Program-made: the position numbers and the translations under genes
Shown here: piece after piece, positions 25,038-33,049 of the stretch
Position numbering within the stretch: the stretch's first letter is position 1
Layout of the letters: every line of letters starts with the position of its first letter
Assembly (NCBI GenBank): GCA_035519535.1
Contig: DATIWF010000065.1
Location: forward strand, 1-60,436
Length of the DNA: 60,436 nucleotides
Direction: 5' to 3'
Origin: DATEGZ01 sp035519535
Lineage (GTDB): Bacteria > Acidobacteriota > Vicinamibacteria > Vicinamibacterales > SCN-69-37
Notes under the pieces: generated by a model
What the model was told of the DNA's origin: nothing
Seen by the model: the letters and a program-made list of their open reading frames with translations, nothing else
Databases searched by the model: none

Positions 25038-26857
25038 TTGGCGGACGAGAGGACGATCGTGAGCTCGCGGGAGCCGCGGACCACGCGATCGAAGCGCCGC
25101 TCCCAGGCGCCGACAACCACGCGGCTGACCGGCGAGGACGCGACGGACGAATCGGCGTCGAGGATCGACCGGACGCTGGAGGGCAGGGCGGGCAGCGTTT
25201 CGCCGCCGACGACCGTGCCCGTGCCCGAGCTGATCAGCCGCACGTAGAGCCGATTGCTCCGCGGCGCGGCGTTGAACTGGGCGACCAGTCCGTCCCAGGA
25301 CGTGGGTTTGCCGGGCCGCAGATCCCGCTGCTCGAGATTCGAGAGCGTCTGCGCGTCGCTCACGAGCAGCGTCAGCGGACCGCTCGCCTGCGCCGGCATC
25401 GTGAGCGGGATGGACACCGTCTGCGCTCCGCCGCGGTAGTCGCGCAGCTGTACCTGCAGCGACAGCGTGGCGCCGAACTTGGGTTTCGTCGTGTCGAGCC
25501 AGGCGCGCTCGATCGTCGTGCTCTGCTGCAGCTCCGACACGCGCAGCGACAAGTCGAGCTTGTCGGGCATGACTGAGCGGAACTCGTTGGCTGCGGCAGC
25601 GACGATGGGCGCCGTGAGGGTCGTGGCGGCGGCCGTCAACGCCGCGTCGCCCGTGAAAGCGTCGTCGATCGACACGCGGCCGTTCGCCCCGAACGACAGA
25701 TCGCCCGTCGCGTCAATCGACAACACGCCCGCCTGGCGCTGGTAGGAGATCAGGCTGTTCAGGATCGCCACGTAGCTGAAGAGCGGCGTCAGCATCTGGT
25801 CGTGCAGGACGTAGAACGTGAACTTGCGCTCCGTCCCGCGGTCGCCGGTGAGGGTGATGTTGACCGCAAGCTCGTGCGGACCGGCACCGAGCGTGCCGCC
25901 AATCGCCGTCGCGCGGTCCTGGCTCATCGTGCCGATGACCGGGCCGAGCGTCGCGATCTTGAGCGACGAGTCGAGGCTCGGCAGCACCGCATAGACGTGC
26001 GCGCGCGTCATGGCGAACGCCGTCGGACCGAGGTTGAGAAAGGGATGGCCGAACGCGTAGACGTTGGAACCCTCGACATACGTGACGGTGCCGGTTGCGC
26101 CGATTTCGAGGTCGCCGCGAACGAGGCTGACGCCCACGGGGTCGCCCGGCCGAAGCTCCAGCGCGGCAGCGGCCGGACGCGTCGCGCCGCTCGCGGCGCC
26201 GGTCGCGCCCGCGGGCGCCAGGGCCTGGCGCAGATCGCTGTCGAGTCCGGCGTCGAGGCCGCTGAACACCATCGCGGCGCCGATCGGCCGCAGCGTCGGC
26301 ACCAGATCCGCAAGCGCCGGCGGTCCGACGATGCCGAAGTCGGCGGTTGGTCGAAGGGGAGCGGCGGCGCGCTCGGCCAGCCGATTCAGAAACGCGAAGA
26401 CCTCGCTGCTGGTCGCCGGCCAGGCCGGCGGCGCTTCGCTTCCACCGGTCCGGGGTCCCGCCGAGCGCACGGCGTCGGTCATCTCGCCGATCGGCGTAAT
26501 GCCCGCGAACGGCTCCCGGGGAAACGACCCGAGCGCGTACGAGACCGCGCCGACGAGACGGCCGTCGAGGTACACGGGGCTGCCGCTCATGCCCTGGATC
26601 ACGCCCGTGGTTGCAAGCGGGCCGCCCTCGAGCTTCGCAAGGATGAGGTCGCGCTGCGGGCCGATGATGTTGTGGAGGACACCGAGGATGTCGACCTTGA
26701 ACTCTTCGATCGTGTCGCCCTCAAAAACCGTGCGGCCGACCCCGACCTGCCCGGGCTTGATCTCCTCGATGGGGTAGAAGGCGCTCTGGGCGGGCACCGA
26801 CGTGGCCAGCGCCCCGGCGACCAGGGCCGCAGCCACACTGAGAGTAAATCGGCGCAT
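25034..26857 (-). CDS. SpoIVB-type (S55) serine peptidase domain protein, secreted
   Basis: A 607-residue protein with a signal peptide (1-23). The segment G-V-I-Q-G-M-S-G-S-P-V-Y-L-D-G-R-L (85-101) matches the active-site region of SpoIVB peptidases, with Ser93 the probable nucleophile. A second conserved block N-V-Y-A-F-G-H-P-F-L follows near residue 270. The C-terminal half is strand-rich and unrecognised. Outside spore formers, this family is widespread in Acidobacteriota and its substrates are unknown. The start is ATG 26857 (M-R-R-F-T-L). The gene is divergent from the trp leader, with about 95 bases between the start codons, so the intergenic space carries promoters for both. Confidence 0.82.
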   Translation of the reverse strand: MRRFTLSVAAALVAGALATSVPAQSAFYPIEEIKPGQVGVGRTVFEGDTIEEFKVDILGVLHNIIGPQRDLILAKLEGGPLATTGVIQGMSGSPVYLDGRLVGAVSYALGSFPREPFAGITPIGEMTDAVRSAGPRTGGSEAPPAWPATSSEVFAFLNRLAERAAAPLRPTADFGIVGPPALADLVPTLRPIGAAMVFSGLDAGLDSDLRQALAPAGATGAASGATRPAAAALELRPGDPVGVSLVRGDLEIGATGTVTYVEGSNVYAFGHPFLNLGPTAFAMTRAHVYAVLPSLDSSLKIATLGPVIGTMSQDRATAIGGTLGAGPHELAVNITLTGDRGTERKFTFYVLHDQMLTPLFSYVAILNSLISYQRQAGVLSIDATGDLSFGANGRVSIDDAFTGDAALTAAATTLTAPIVAAAANEFRSVMPDKLDLSLRVSELQQSTTIERAWLDTTKPKFGATLSLQVQLRDYRGGAQTVSIPLTMPAQASGPLTLLVSDAQTLSNLEQRDLRPGKPTSWDGLVAQFNAAPRSNRLYVRLISSGTGTVVGGETLPALPSSVRSILDADSSVASSPVSRVVVGAWERRFDRVVRGSRELTIVLSSAK

Positions 26858-26908
26858 GTCTGCCAGTTGCTCCGTAGTCTCGTTATAACACGCCCGGACC
26901 GGCACGAT

Positions 26909-26938
26909 TTGACCGCGGGCCAGCCCCTCTGGTACTCT
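26909..26938 (+). promoter_or_regulatory. Candidate sigma-70 promoter of the trp/aro operon
   Basis: TTGACC at 26909-26914 and TACTCT at 26933-26938 are separated by 18 bases. A start of transcription near 26945 would place the leader-peptide ATG (26953) very close to the RNA 5' end, as expected for an attenuator transcript. Confidence 0.55.
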
Positions 26939-26952
26939 CCCGTGAGTCGCAG

Positions 26953-27048
26953 ATGAAGACGTTCTCCGCAGCGCGGGCACAGTCACCGGCCGCCTGGTCG
27001 TATTGGTGGTGGTCTGCTCGGACAGCTGGGGAGGGCCGCGGACTCTAA
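26953..27048 (+). CDS. trpL: Tryptophan operon leader peptide (WSYWWW)
   Basis: A 31-codon frame from ATG 26953 to TAA 27046-27048. Residues 15-20 read W-S-Y-W-W-W: four of the peptide's 31 residues are Trp, three of them consecutive, plus one Tyr. The stretch lies just upstream of a perfect intrinsic terminator in front of the aro/trp genes. That is the form of a leader peptide on which the ribosome senses charged tRNA-Trp: stalling at 27007-27012 leaves the downstream antiterminator arm (27025-27034) free, while reading to the stop codon covers it. No strong ribosome-binding site is obvious, which is not unusual for leader peptides. Confidence 0.92.
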   Translation: MKTFSAARAQSPAAWSYWWWSARTAGEGRGL

Positions 27049-27086
27049 GACACCGCACTGCGCAAGGAATCGAGGGCCTCTTCAGC
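27025..27086 (+). promoter_or_regulatory. Antiterminator pairing of the trp attenuator
   Basis: GCTGGGGAGG (27025-27034) can pair over all ten bases (two G-U pairs) with CCTCTTCAGC (27077-27086), the 5' arm of the terminator. The two structures are mutually exclusive. The first arm lies 13 bases after the last Trp codon and before the leader stop, which fits ribosome stalling control. A convincing 1:2 protector stem was not found; only a 5-bp candidate is visible (26987-26991 with 27034-27038). Confidence 0.75.
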
Positions 27087-27108
27087 CAGAGCTGAAGAGG
27101 CCCTTTTT
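27074..27108 (+). terminator. Intrinsic terminator (attenuator) upstream of aroDE
   Basis: A perfect 13-bp stem GGGCCTCTTCAGC (27074-27086) / GCTGAAGAGGCCC (27091-27103) has a 4-base CAGA loop and is followed by TTTTTGTTT. It lies between the leader peptide and the first structural gene on the same strand, so it would stop transcription of the whole operon unless the antiterminator forms. Confidence 0.93.
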
Positions 27109-27124
27109 GTTTCTGGAGCAACCG

Positions 27125-28558
27125 GTGGGCGCGCTCGTGTGCGAAACCGTGACGGCGACCTCTATGGCCGAGCTGCGTGCGGCGCGCGACCGCGCGTCAG
27201 ACGCCGATCTCGTCGAGCTGCGCCTCGACGGCGTGACTGACGTGAGTGTCGCCGGGGCGCTCGCGGGCCGGCGTCGGCCGGTCATCATCACGTGCCGGCC
27301 GTCGTGGGAAGGCGGCCGGTGGACCGGCTTCGAAGCGAAGCGGCTCGAGCTTCTGGCGGAAGCGTTCCGCCTCGGCGCGGAGTACGTCGACGTCGAATGG
27401 CGCGCCGATCGCCGCAGCCTGCCCGTCACCGATCACACCAGGCTCGTCCTGTCGCACCACGACTTCCACGGCGTGCCCACCGACTTGGCGGACCGCGTGC
27501 GGGCCATGCGCGCGGAGTACCCCGGCGTGCTCAAAGTCGCAGTCACGACGCGACGTCTGACGGATTGCCTGGTGCTCCGTGACGCCGTCGCGGGCGGGTC
27601 GGACCACCTGGCCATCGGAATGGGCCCGGCCGGCGTGGTGACGCGCGTGTGGCCGGCGTGGCTCGGGTCGCGATGGACGTATGGCGGCTCGGCCGCACCG
27701 GGCCAGCTCGCCACAAAAGAGCTGATCGACACCTATCGAGTGCGGCAGACGACGTCGCGAACCCGAACGTTCGGACTGACCGGCGCGCCGCTCGGCCACT
27801 CGGCCTCGCCCGCGATGCACAACGCCGCATTCGCGGCGCTCGGCTGGGACGCCGTGTACGTGCCGCTCGAAACGCGCGATGCCGAAGACTTTCAGACGAT
27901 GGCCGACGCGATCAAGCTCGAGGGGGCGAGCGTGACCGCGCCGCTGAAGGAGCCGCTGTTCGTCCAGGCGGATGCCACCGACGGCCCGGCCGGTGACGTG
28001 CGCGCGATCAACACGCTGCGCCGCCGGCGCGGCCGATGGGAAGGCCGGAACTTCGATGTCGGCGGGTTCCTCACGCCCCTGACGCGTCGGCGCGTACCGC
28101 TCAGCGGCCGGCGCGCGGTGGTCGTCGGAGCGGGCGGCGCGGCCCGGGCGGCCGCGTGGGCGCTCAGAGGGGCGGGCGCGATCGTCGAGATCAGCGCCCG
28201 GCGGCCCGAGCGCGCGCGCCTGCTCGCGTCGGCATTGGGCGCCAGCACTGGCACGTGGCCTCCGGCGCCCGGCTGGGACCTCCTGGTCAACGCGACGCCG
28301 GTGGGCACCTGGCCGAACGTCGAGGAGTCGCCCATCGCCAGCGCGCATCTCGGCGGGCACCTCGTCTACGACCTGGTCTACAACCCGTCGGAGACGGCGC
28401 TGCTGCGCATGGCGCGCGCGGCGGGCCTCGAGACGATCGGCGGCCTGGAGATGCTCGTCGCGCAGGCCTGTCTGCAGTGCGAGTGGTGGACGGGCGGACC
28501 GGCGCCCGCCTCGGTGATGGATCGCGCGGCGCGTGACGCGGTGGCGTGCGCGAAATAA
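27125..28558 (+). CDS. aroDE: Bifunctional 3-dehydroquinate dehydratase (type I) / shikimate dehydrogenase
   Basis: A 477-residue fusion catalysing two successive shikimate-pathway steps. The N-terminal half (about 1-205) is type I dehydroquinase: V-E-L-R-L-D-G, I-I-T-C-R-P-S-W-E-G-G, S-H-H-D-F with the catalytic His, and L-K-V-A-V-T with the Schiff-base Lys. The C-terminal half is shikimate dehydrogenase: G-A-P-L-G-H-S-A-S-P-A-M-H-N for substrate binding, V-T-A-P-L-K with the catalytic Lys, G-A-G-G-A-A-R-A for NADP, N-A-T-P-V-G-T and G-L-E-M-L-V-A-Q-A. GTG 27125 is preferred because GGAG (27115-27118) lies six bases upstream; the frame is open to a TTG inside the terminator T tract. It is the first gene after the attenuator. 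Confidence 0.93.
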   Translation: MGALVCETVTATSMAELRAARDRASDADLVELRLDGVTDVSVAGALAGRRRPVIITCRPSWEGGRWTGFEAKRLELLAEAFRLGAEYVDVEWRADRRSLPVTDHTRLVLSHHDFHGVPTDLADRVRAMRAEYPGVLKVAVTTRRLTDCLVLRDAVAGGSDHLAIGMGPAGVVTRVWPAWLGSRWTYGGSAAPGQLATKELIDTYRVRQTTSRTRTFGLTGAPLGHSASPAMHNAAFAALGWDAVYVPLETRDAEDFQTMADAIKLEGASVTAPLKEPLFVQADATDGPAGDVRAINTLRRRRGRWEGRNFDVGGFLTPLTRRRVPLSGRRAVVVGAGGAARAAAWALRGAGAIVEISARRPERARLLASALGASTGTWPPAPGWDLLVNATPVGTWPNVEESPIASAHLGGHLVYDLVYNPSETALLRMARAAGLETIGGLEMLVAQACLQCEWWTGGPAPASVMDRAARDAVACAK

Positions 28559-28567
28559 CGGAGAGCC

Positions 28568-30037
28568 ATGGAACAGACAACTTTCGAGGGATTCGTGGAG
28601 CTGGCGCGGCGGGGCACGTTCGTCCCGGTGTGCCGCGAGATCATGGCGGACCTGCTGACGCCGGTGTCGGCCTTTCTCAAGATCGCCGAGCATTCCGACT
28701 ACGCGTTCCTCCTCGAGAGCGTCGAGGGCGGGGAGCACATCGGCCGCTATTCCTTCCTCGGCAAGGATCCGTTTCTCGTGCTCCGCGGGCGGACCGGCTC
28801 GACGACCATCGAGCAGGCCGGCGTGCAGACGACGCGAAGCGAACCGTTCATCGACGTCCTGCGAGGGCTGATGGCGGAGTTCCACGCGCCGTTCGTGCCG
28901 GACCTGCCGCGATTCACGGGCGGCGCGGTCGGATACTTCGACTACGACACGGCCGAATGGTTCGAGCCGGCCGTGCGTCTCGACAAGGCCCCGGTCGACC
29001 GCGATCAAGCCGGTTTCATGATGTTCGACACGGTGCTGGCGTTCGATCACGTCAAGCACCGGATCCTCGCGATTGCGAACGCGCGGCTGCAGCCCGGCGC
29101 CGATCTGCGGGCGCTCTACGACTTCGCGTGCGCGAAGATCGACTTCCTCGAGCGCGAGCTCGAGCGCAACCTCTCCCGCACCGAGCGTCGGGCGTCGAAC
29201 GGCATCGCGGTCACCGCCAACCACACGCAGGAGGCCTTCGAGCGGTCCGTGCGATCGATCCAGGAGGACATCGCGGCGGGCGAGATCTTTCAGGCCGTCA
29301 TCTCGCAGCGCTTCGACACGACCACGGCGGCGTCGCCGTTCGACGTGTATCGCGCCCTCCGCCACATCAATCCATCGCCGTACATGTTCTTTCTGCGGAT
29401 GGGGCCGGAAGCCATCATCGGCGCGTCGCCCGAAATGCTCGTGCGCGTCGAGGGCAGGCACGTCGAGACCCATCCGATCGCCGGCACGCGGCGCCGCGGC
29501 GCGACGCCTGAGGAAGACCAGCGGCTCGCCGAGGAGCTGCGCCGGAACGAGAAGGAGCGCGCGGAGCACGTCATGCTCGTCGACCTCGGACGAAACGACA
29601 TCGGACGGGTGTCGGAGATCGGCAGCGTCCGGGTGCCGCAGTTCATGGCCCTCGAGCGGTACTCACATGTGATGCACCTCGTCTCGCGCGTCGAGGGCCG
29701 GCTGGCCGAGGACCGGGATCGCCTGGACGCCCTCGTGGCGACGTTTCCGGCGGGGACGCTGACCGGCGCGCCGAAGATCCGCGCGATGCAGATCGTCGGC
29801 GGGCTCGAACCGACCCGGCGCGGGCTGTACGGCGGCGCGGTGGGCTACCTCGACTTCGCGGGCAATCTCGATTTCTGCATCGCGATTCGCACCATTGCGA
29901 TGCGCGGCTCGTCCGCTCAGGTCCAGGCCGGCGCCGGCATTGTCGCCGACTCGCAACCAACGGCCGAGTACGAAGAAACCCGCGACAAGGCCCGGGCGCT
30001 CTTGCAGGCGCTCGAGATGGCGGACCGAGGGATGTGA
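28568..30037 (+). CDS. trpE: Anthranilate synthase component I
   Basis: A 489-residue chorismate-using enzyme that forms anthranilate with TrpG. The N-terminal part has L-L-E-S (48-51), the motif that binds tryptophan for feedback inhibition. The C-terminal chorismate-binding domain has E-I-F-Q-A-V-I-S-Q-R, G-A-S-P-E-M-L-V-R, P-I-A-G-T-R-R-R-G, D-L-G-R-N-D-I-G-R-V and G-T-L-T-G-A-P-K-I-R-A-M-Q. The length is normal. Control is thus likely double: attenuation of the operon and allosteric inhibition by Trp. It starts 9 bases after aroDE. Confidence 0.97.
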   Translation: MEQTTFEGFVELARRGTFVPVCREIMADLLTPVSAFLKIAEHSDYAFLLESVEGGEHIGRYSFLGKDPFLVLRGRTGSTTIEQAGVQTTRSEPFIDVLRGLMAEFHAPFVPDLPRFTGGAVGYFDYDTAEWFEPAVRLDKAPVDRDQAGFMMFDTVLAFDHVKHRILAIANARLQPGADLRALYDFACAKIDFLERELERNLSRTERRASNGIAVTANHTQEAFERSVRSIQEDIAAGEIFQAVISQRFDTTTAASPFDVYRALRHINPSPYMFFLRMGPEAIIGASPEMLVRVEGRHVETHPIAGTRRRGATPEEDQRLAEELRRNEKERAEHVMLVDLGRNDIGRVSEIGSVRVPQFMALERYSHVMHLVSRVEGRLAEDRDRLDALVATFPAGTLTGAPKIRAMQIVGGLEPTRRGLYGGAVGYLDFAGNLDFCIAIRTIAMRGSSAQVQAGAGIVADSQPTAEYEETRDKARALLQALEMADRGM

Positions 30038-30047
30038 GAGACGACGC

Positions 30048-30617
30048 GTGATTCTGCTCATCGACAACTACGATTCGTTCACCTGGAACCTGGCGCACCG
30101 GCTCGGCGAGCTGGGCGCCGCTGTGCGGGTCGTGCGCAACGATGCGATGAACGTCGCGGAGATCGAGCAGTGGGCGCCCTCGCGGCTGGTGATTTCGCCT
30201 GGCCCGGGCCGGCCGGAGACCGCGGGCGTGTCGATCGAGGCCCTGCGGCGCTTTGCGGGCCGGGTGCCGATCCTCGGCGTGTGTCTCGGCCACCAGGCGC
30301 TGGCGGTCGCCTTCGGCGGCCGGGTGGAACGCGCGCGCACCCTGATGCACGGCAAGACGTCGGCCGTCGCGCATGACGGCACGCACCTGTTTGCCGGACT
30401 CGCCAGTCCGTTCGAGGCCGGACGGTACCACTCGCTCGCGATTCCGGCCGACGGACTGCCGCGCGACTTCGTGACCACGGCGTGGGCGGCCGACGATCGA
30501 ACGGTGATGGGCGTGCGGCACGAGCGCTGGCCGGTCTTCGGCGTGCAGTTTCATCCCGAGTCGGTGCTGACGTCGGTCGGCCACCGCATCCTGCAGAATT
30601 TTCTGGAGAGTCGCTGA
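30048..30617 (+). CDS. trpG: Anthranilate synthase component II (glutamine amidotransferase)
   Basis: A 189-residue class I amidotransferase giving ammonia from glutamine to TrpE. D-N-Y-D-S-F-T-W-N is at 6-14, the nucleophile Cys79 lies in G-V-C-L-G-H-Q, and the His/Glu pair in F-H-P-E-S. The start is GTG 30048, ten bases after trpE; the frame is open upstream inside trpE, but those residues do not belong to the family. It may also serve folate synthesis, since no separate pabA is in the window. Confidence 0.95.
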   Translation: MILLIDNYDSFTWNLAHRLGELGAAVRVVRNDAMNVAEIEQWAPSRLVISPGPGRPETAGVSIEALRRFAGRVPILGVCLGHQALAVAFGGRVERARTLMHGKTSAVAHDGTHLFAGLASPFEAGRYHSLAIPADGLPRDFVTTAWAADDRTVMGVRHERWPVFGVQFHPESVLTSVGHRILQNFLESR

Positions 30618-30618
30618 C

Positions 30619-31629
30619 GTGTTCACCGAACTGCTGGAACGACTGCGGCGTCACGAGGACCTCACGAGCGGCGAGGCGGCGCGCGCGATGGGCGCCATCA
30701 TGGACGGCGAGGCGCAGCCCACGCAGATCGCCGGCCTCCTGATCGCGCTGGCGATGAAAGGCGAGCGGCCGGCCGAGATGGTCGGCTTCGCGACCGCGAT
30801 GCGCGAGCGGGCGGTGCCGCTGCCCCGGGCCGTCGGCCCGGTATTCGACACCTGCGGCACGGGCGGGGATGGCGCACACACGTTCAACGTCTCGACGGCC
30901 GCCGCGCTGATCGTGGCTGGCGCGGGCGTGCGCGTGGCCAAGCACGGCAATCGCGCCGCCTCGAGCCGCTGTGGCAGCGCAGATGTCTTCGAAGCGCTTG
31001 GCATCGGCCTCGACGGCGGACCCGAGCGCGTGACACGCGCGCTCGCCGACGCCAACCTCGCGTTCTTCTTCGCGCAGGCGTGGCACCCGTCGATGCGACA
31101 CGCAGCCGCGCCACGACGCGAGCTTGGCGTCCGCACGGCATTCAACCTGCTGGGCCCGCTGACCAACCCGGCGCGTCCGACGAGGCAGCTCGTCGGCGTC
31201 TCGCGGCCCGAACACACGGAGCTTCTGGCCCGCACGCTCGGCCTCCTGGGCTCTGAGCGCGCCTGGGTGGTGTACGGCGCCGGTGGTCTGGATGAGGTCT
31301 CGACGCTCGGTCACTCCAAGGTCTCCGAGCTGCGCGCCGGCACCGTGAACACGTTCTACGTGCATCCCGCCGACGTCGGCCTGCCGATCGCACACGTGGG
31401 CGACCTGCGGGGCGGATCCGCCGCGGACAACGCGTCGATGATCGTGCGCCTGCTGGAGGGGGAGACGGGGCCGCGGCGCGACATCGCGCTCTTCAACGCC
31501 GGCGCGTCGTTGCTCGTCGCCGGTCATGCCGCGTCGCTCGGGGACGGCGTCAGCCGCGCGGCGGCCGCGATCGACTCCGGGCGCGCCCGCGCCGTGTTGT
31601 CGACACTTCAGGAGATCTGCCCGGCGTGA
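30619..31629 (+). CDS. trpD: Anthranilate phosphoribosyltransferase
   Basis: A 336-residue enzyme joining anthranilate and PRPP. The PRPP-binding C-G-T-G-G-D-G is near residue 75, then N-V-S-T-A-A-A, K-H-G-N-R-A-A-S-S-R-C-G-S-A-D and the metal site region R-T-A-F-N-L-L-G-P-L-T-N-P. The start is GTG 30619, one base after trpG. The stop overlaps the trpC start by 4 bases. Confidence 0.97.
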   Translation: MFTELLERLRRHEDLTSGEAARAMGAIMDGEAQPTQIAGLLIALAMKGERPAEMVGFATAMRERAVPLPRAVGPVFDTCGTGGDGAHTFNVSTAAALIVAGAGVRVAKHGNRAASSRCGSADVFEALGIGLDGGPERVTRALADANLAFFFAQAWHPSMRHAAAPRRELGVRTAFNLLGPLTNPARPTRQLVGVSRPEHTELLARTLGLLGSERAWVVYGAGGLDEVSTLGHSKVSELRAGTVNTFYVHPADVGLPIAHVGDLRGGSAADNASMIVRLLEGETGPRRDIALFNAGASLLVAGHAASLGDGVSRAAAAIDSGRARAVLSTLQEICPA

Positions 31630-32420
31630 CGTCCGACCTGCTCCGCACCGTCGTCGCCGCGGCCCGACGCGCGGCCGATCTGCGCGCCGCGCAGCGTCAG
31701 AGCGCGGGCGCGTCGTCCGCCCGGGCGCCTCGCGGCCCGGCGTTCGACGAGCGCCTCCGCCGGCCCGGGATCAACGTCATCGCGGAGTGCAAGCGCCGAT
31801 CGCCCTCGCGGGGCGTGCTGCGCGCCGCGTACGATCCGGCCTCCATCGCGCGTGAGTACGAACGCGCCGGCGCCGCCGCGATTTCGGTCCTGACCGAGCC
31901 GACGTTCTTCGACGGATCGCTCGACCACCTCGCCGCTGTCAGGCAGGCCGTGGACCTTCCGCTGCTTCGGAAGGATTTCATCGTGACCGATTACCAGGTG
32001 GACGAGAGCGTCGGCGCCGGGGCCGATGCCGTCCTGCTGATCGTCGGGGCCCTCGAGCCGCCGGCGCTGGCGCGACTGCTCAGTCGTGCACGCGCCGCGG
32101 GCCTGGCCGCGCTCGTCGAAGTGCACGATCGTGATGAGCTCCAGATCGCCCTCGACGCGGGCGCAACGAACGTCGGGGTCAACAGCCGGAACCTGCACAC
32201 GCTCGACGTCAGCATCGACACGTTCGACGGGCTTGCGCCGCATCTTCCGCGCGGGGTGGCGGCCGTCGCCGAGAGCGGGTTGCGCAGCGGCGCTGACCTT
32301 GCGCGGCTGCACCGCTCGCGGTACGACGCATTCCTGATCGGCGAGCGCTTCATGACGGCGGCCTCGCCAGGCGCCGCTCTCGCCGACCTCCGCCGGGCGG
32401 CCGAACAGGGAGCGGCGTGA
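31626..32420 (+). CDS. trpC: Indole-3-glycerol-phosphate synthase
   Basis: A 264-residue TIM barrel. Signature I-A-E-C-K-R-R-S-P-S (52-61) contains the catalytic Glu and Lys; L-L-R-K-D-F-I, L-I-V-G, L-V-E-V-H-D, G-V-N-S-R-N-L and A-E-S-G-L-R follow in the normal order. It is not fused to trpF, whose gene follows immediately. The start is GTG 31626. Confidence 0.96.
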   Translation: MTSDLLRTVVAAARRAADLRAAQRQSAGASSARAPRGPAFDERLRRPGINVIAECKRRSPSRGVLRAAYDPASIAREYERAGAAAISVLTEPTFFDGSLDHLAAVRQAVDLPLLRKDFIVTDYQVDESVGAGADAVLLIVGALEPPALARLLSRARAAGLAALVEVHDRDELQIALDAGATNVGVNSRNLHTLDVSIDTFDGLAPHLPRGVAAVAESGLRSGADLARLHRSRYDAFLIGERFMTAASPGAALADLRRAAEQGAA

Positions 32421-33049
32421 TGCGGCCCCGCGTGAAGATCTGCGGTATTACACGCGTGGAGGACGCGGCGTTGGCGGCGCGTCTTGGCGCTGACGCCCTG
32501 GGTTTCGTGTTCTGGCCCGAAAGCCCGCGCGCCATCTCGCCGGCGGCCGCCCGCCTCGTCGCGGCCGCCGTGCCGCCCCTCGTGGCGCGGGTCGGGGTCT
32601 TCGTCAACGCATCGCCCGCCGAGGTCGCCGACGTGGCGCGCCGGGTCGGGCTCGACGCCGTTCAACTGCACGGCGATGAGCCCGCAGAGGCGTACGCGAG
32701 CGTGCCGGCGCGACTGATCAAGGCGGTCGTGCTGCACGACGAGGGCGACGTCGATCGCGCGGCCGCGCTGCCGCCGCACGTGACGCCCCTCGTCGATGCC
32801 GCGGACCGCGCGCAGCGCGGCGGCACCGGACGCCTGGCGGACTGGCAGCGCGCCGCGGATCTCGCGCGGCGACGGCCCGTGATGCTCGCCGGCGGGCTCA
32901 CCGCGGAGAACGTCGCCGACGCCATTCGCCTGGTGCGGCCCTGGGCCGTGGACGTGTCGTCGGGCGTCGAGACCACGCCGGGCGTGAAGAACGCCGAACG
33001 GCTGACGCGATTTCTCGCGGCCATCGGCCACGGATCGGAGGACGTGTGA
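32420..33049 (+). CDS. trpF: Phosphoribosylanthranilate isomerase
   Basis: A 209-residue TIM barrel performing the Amadori rearrangement of phosphoribosylanthranilate. K-I-C-G-I-T-R with catalytic Cys8 is at the N-terminus, V-Q-L-H-G-D-E near the middle, the catalytic Asp in P-L-V-D-A-A, and L-A-G-G-L-T-A-E-N-V plus D-V-S-S-G-V-E-T near the end. ATG 32420 and GTG 32417 are adjacent possible starts; both overlap the trpC stop. Confidence 0.95.
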   Translation: MRPRVKICGITRVEDAALAARLGADALGFVFWPESPRAISPAAARLVAAAVPPLVARVGVFVNASPAEVADVARRVGLDAVQLHGDEPAEAYASVPARLIKAVVLHDEGDVDRAAALPPHVTPLVDAADRAQRGGTGRLADWQRAADLARRRPVMLAGGLTAENVADAIRLVRPWAVDVSSGVETTPGVKNAERLTRFLAAIGHGSEDV

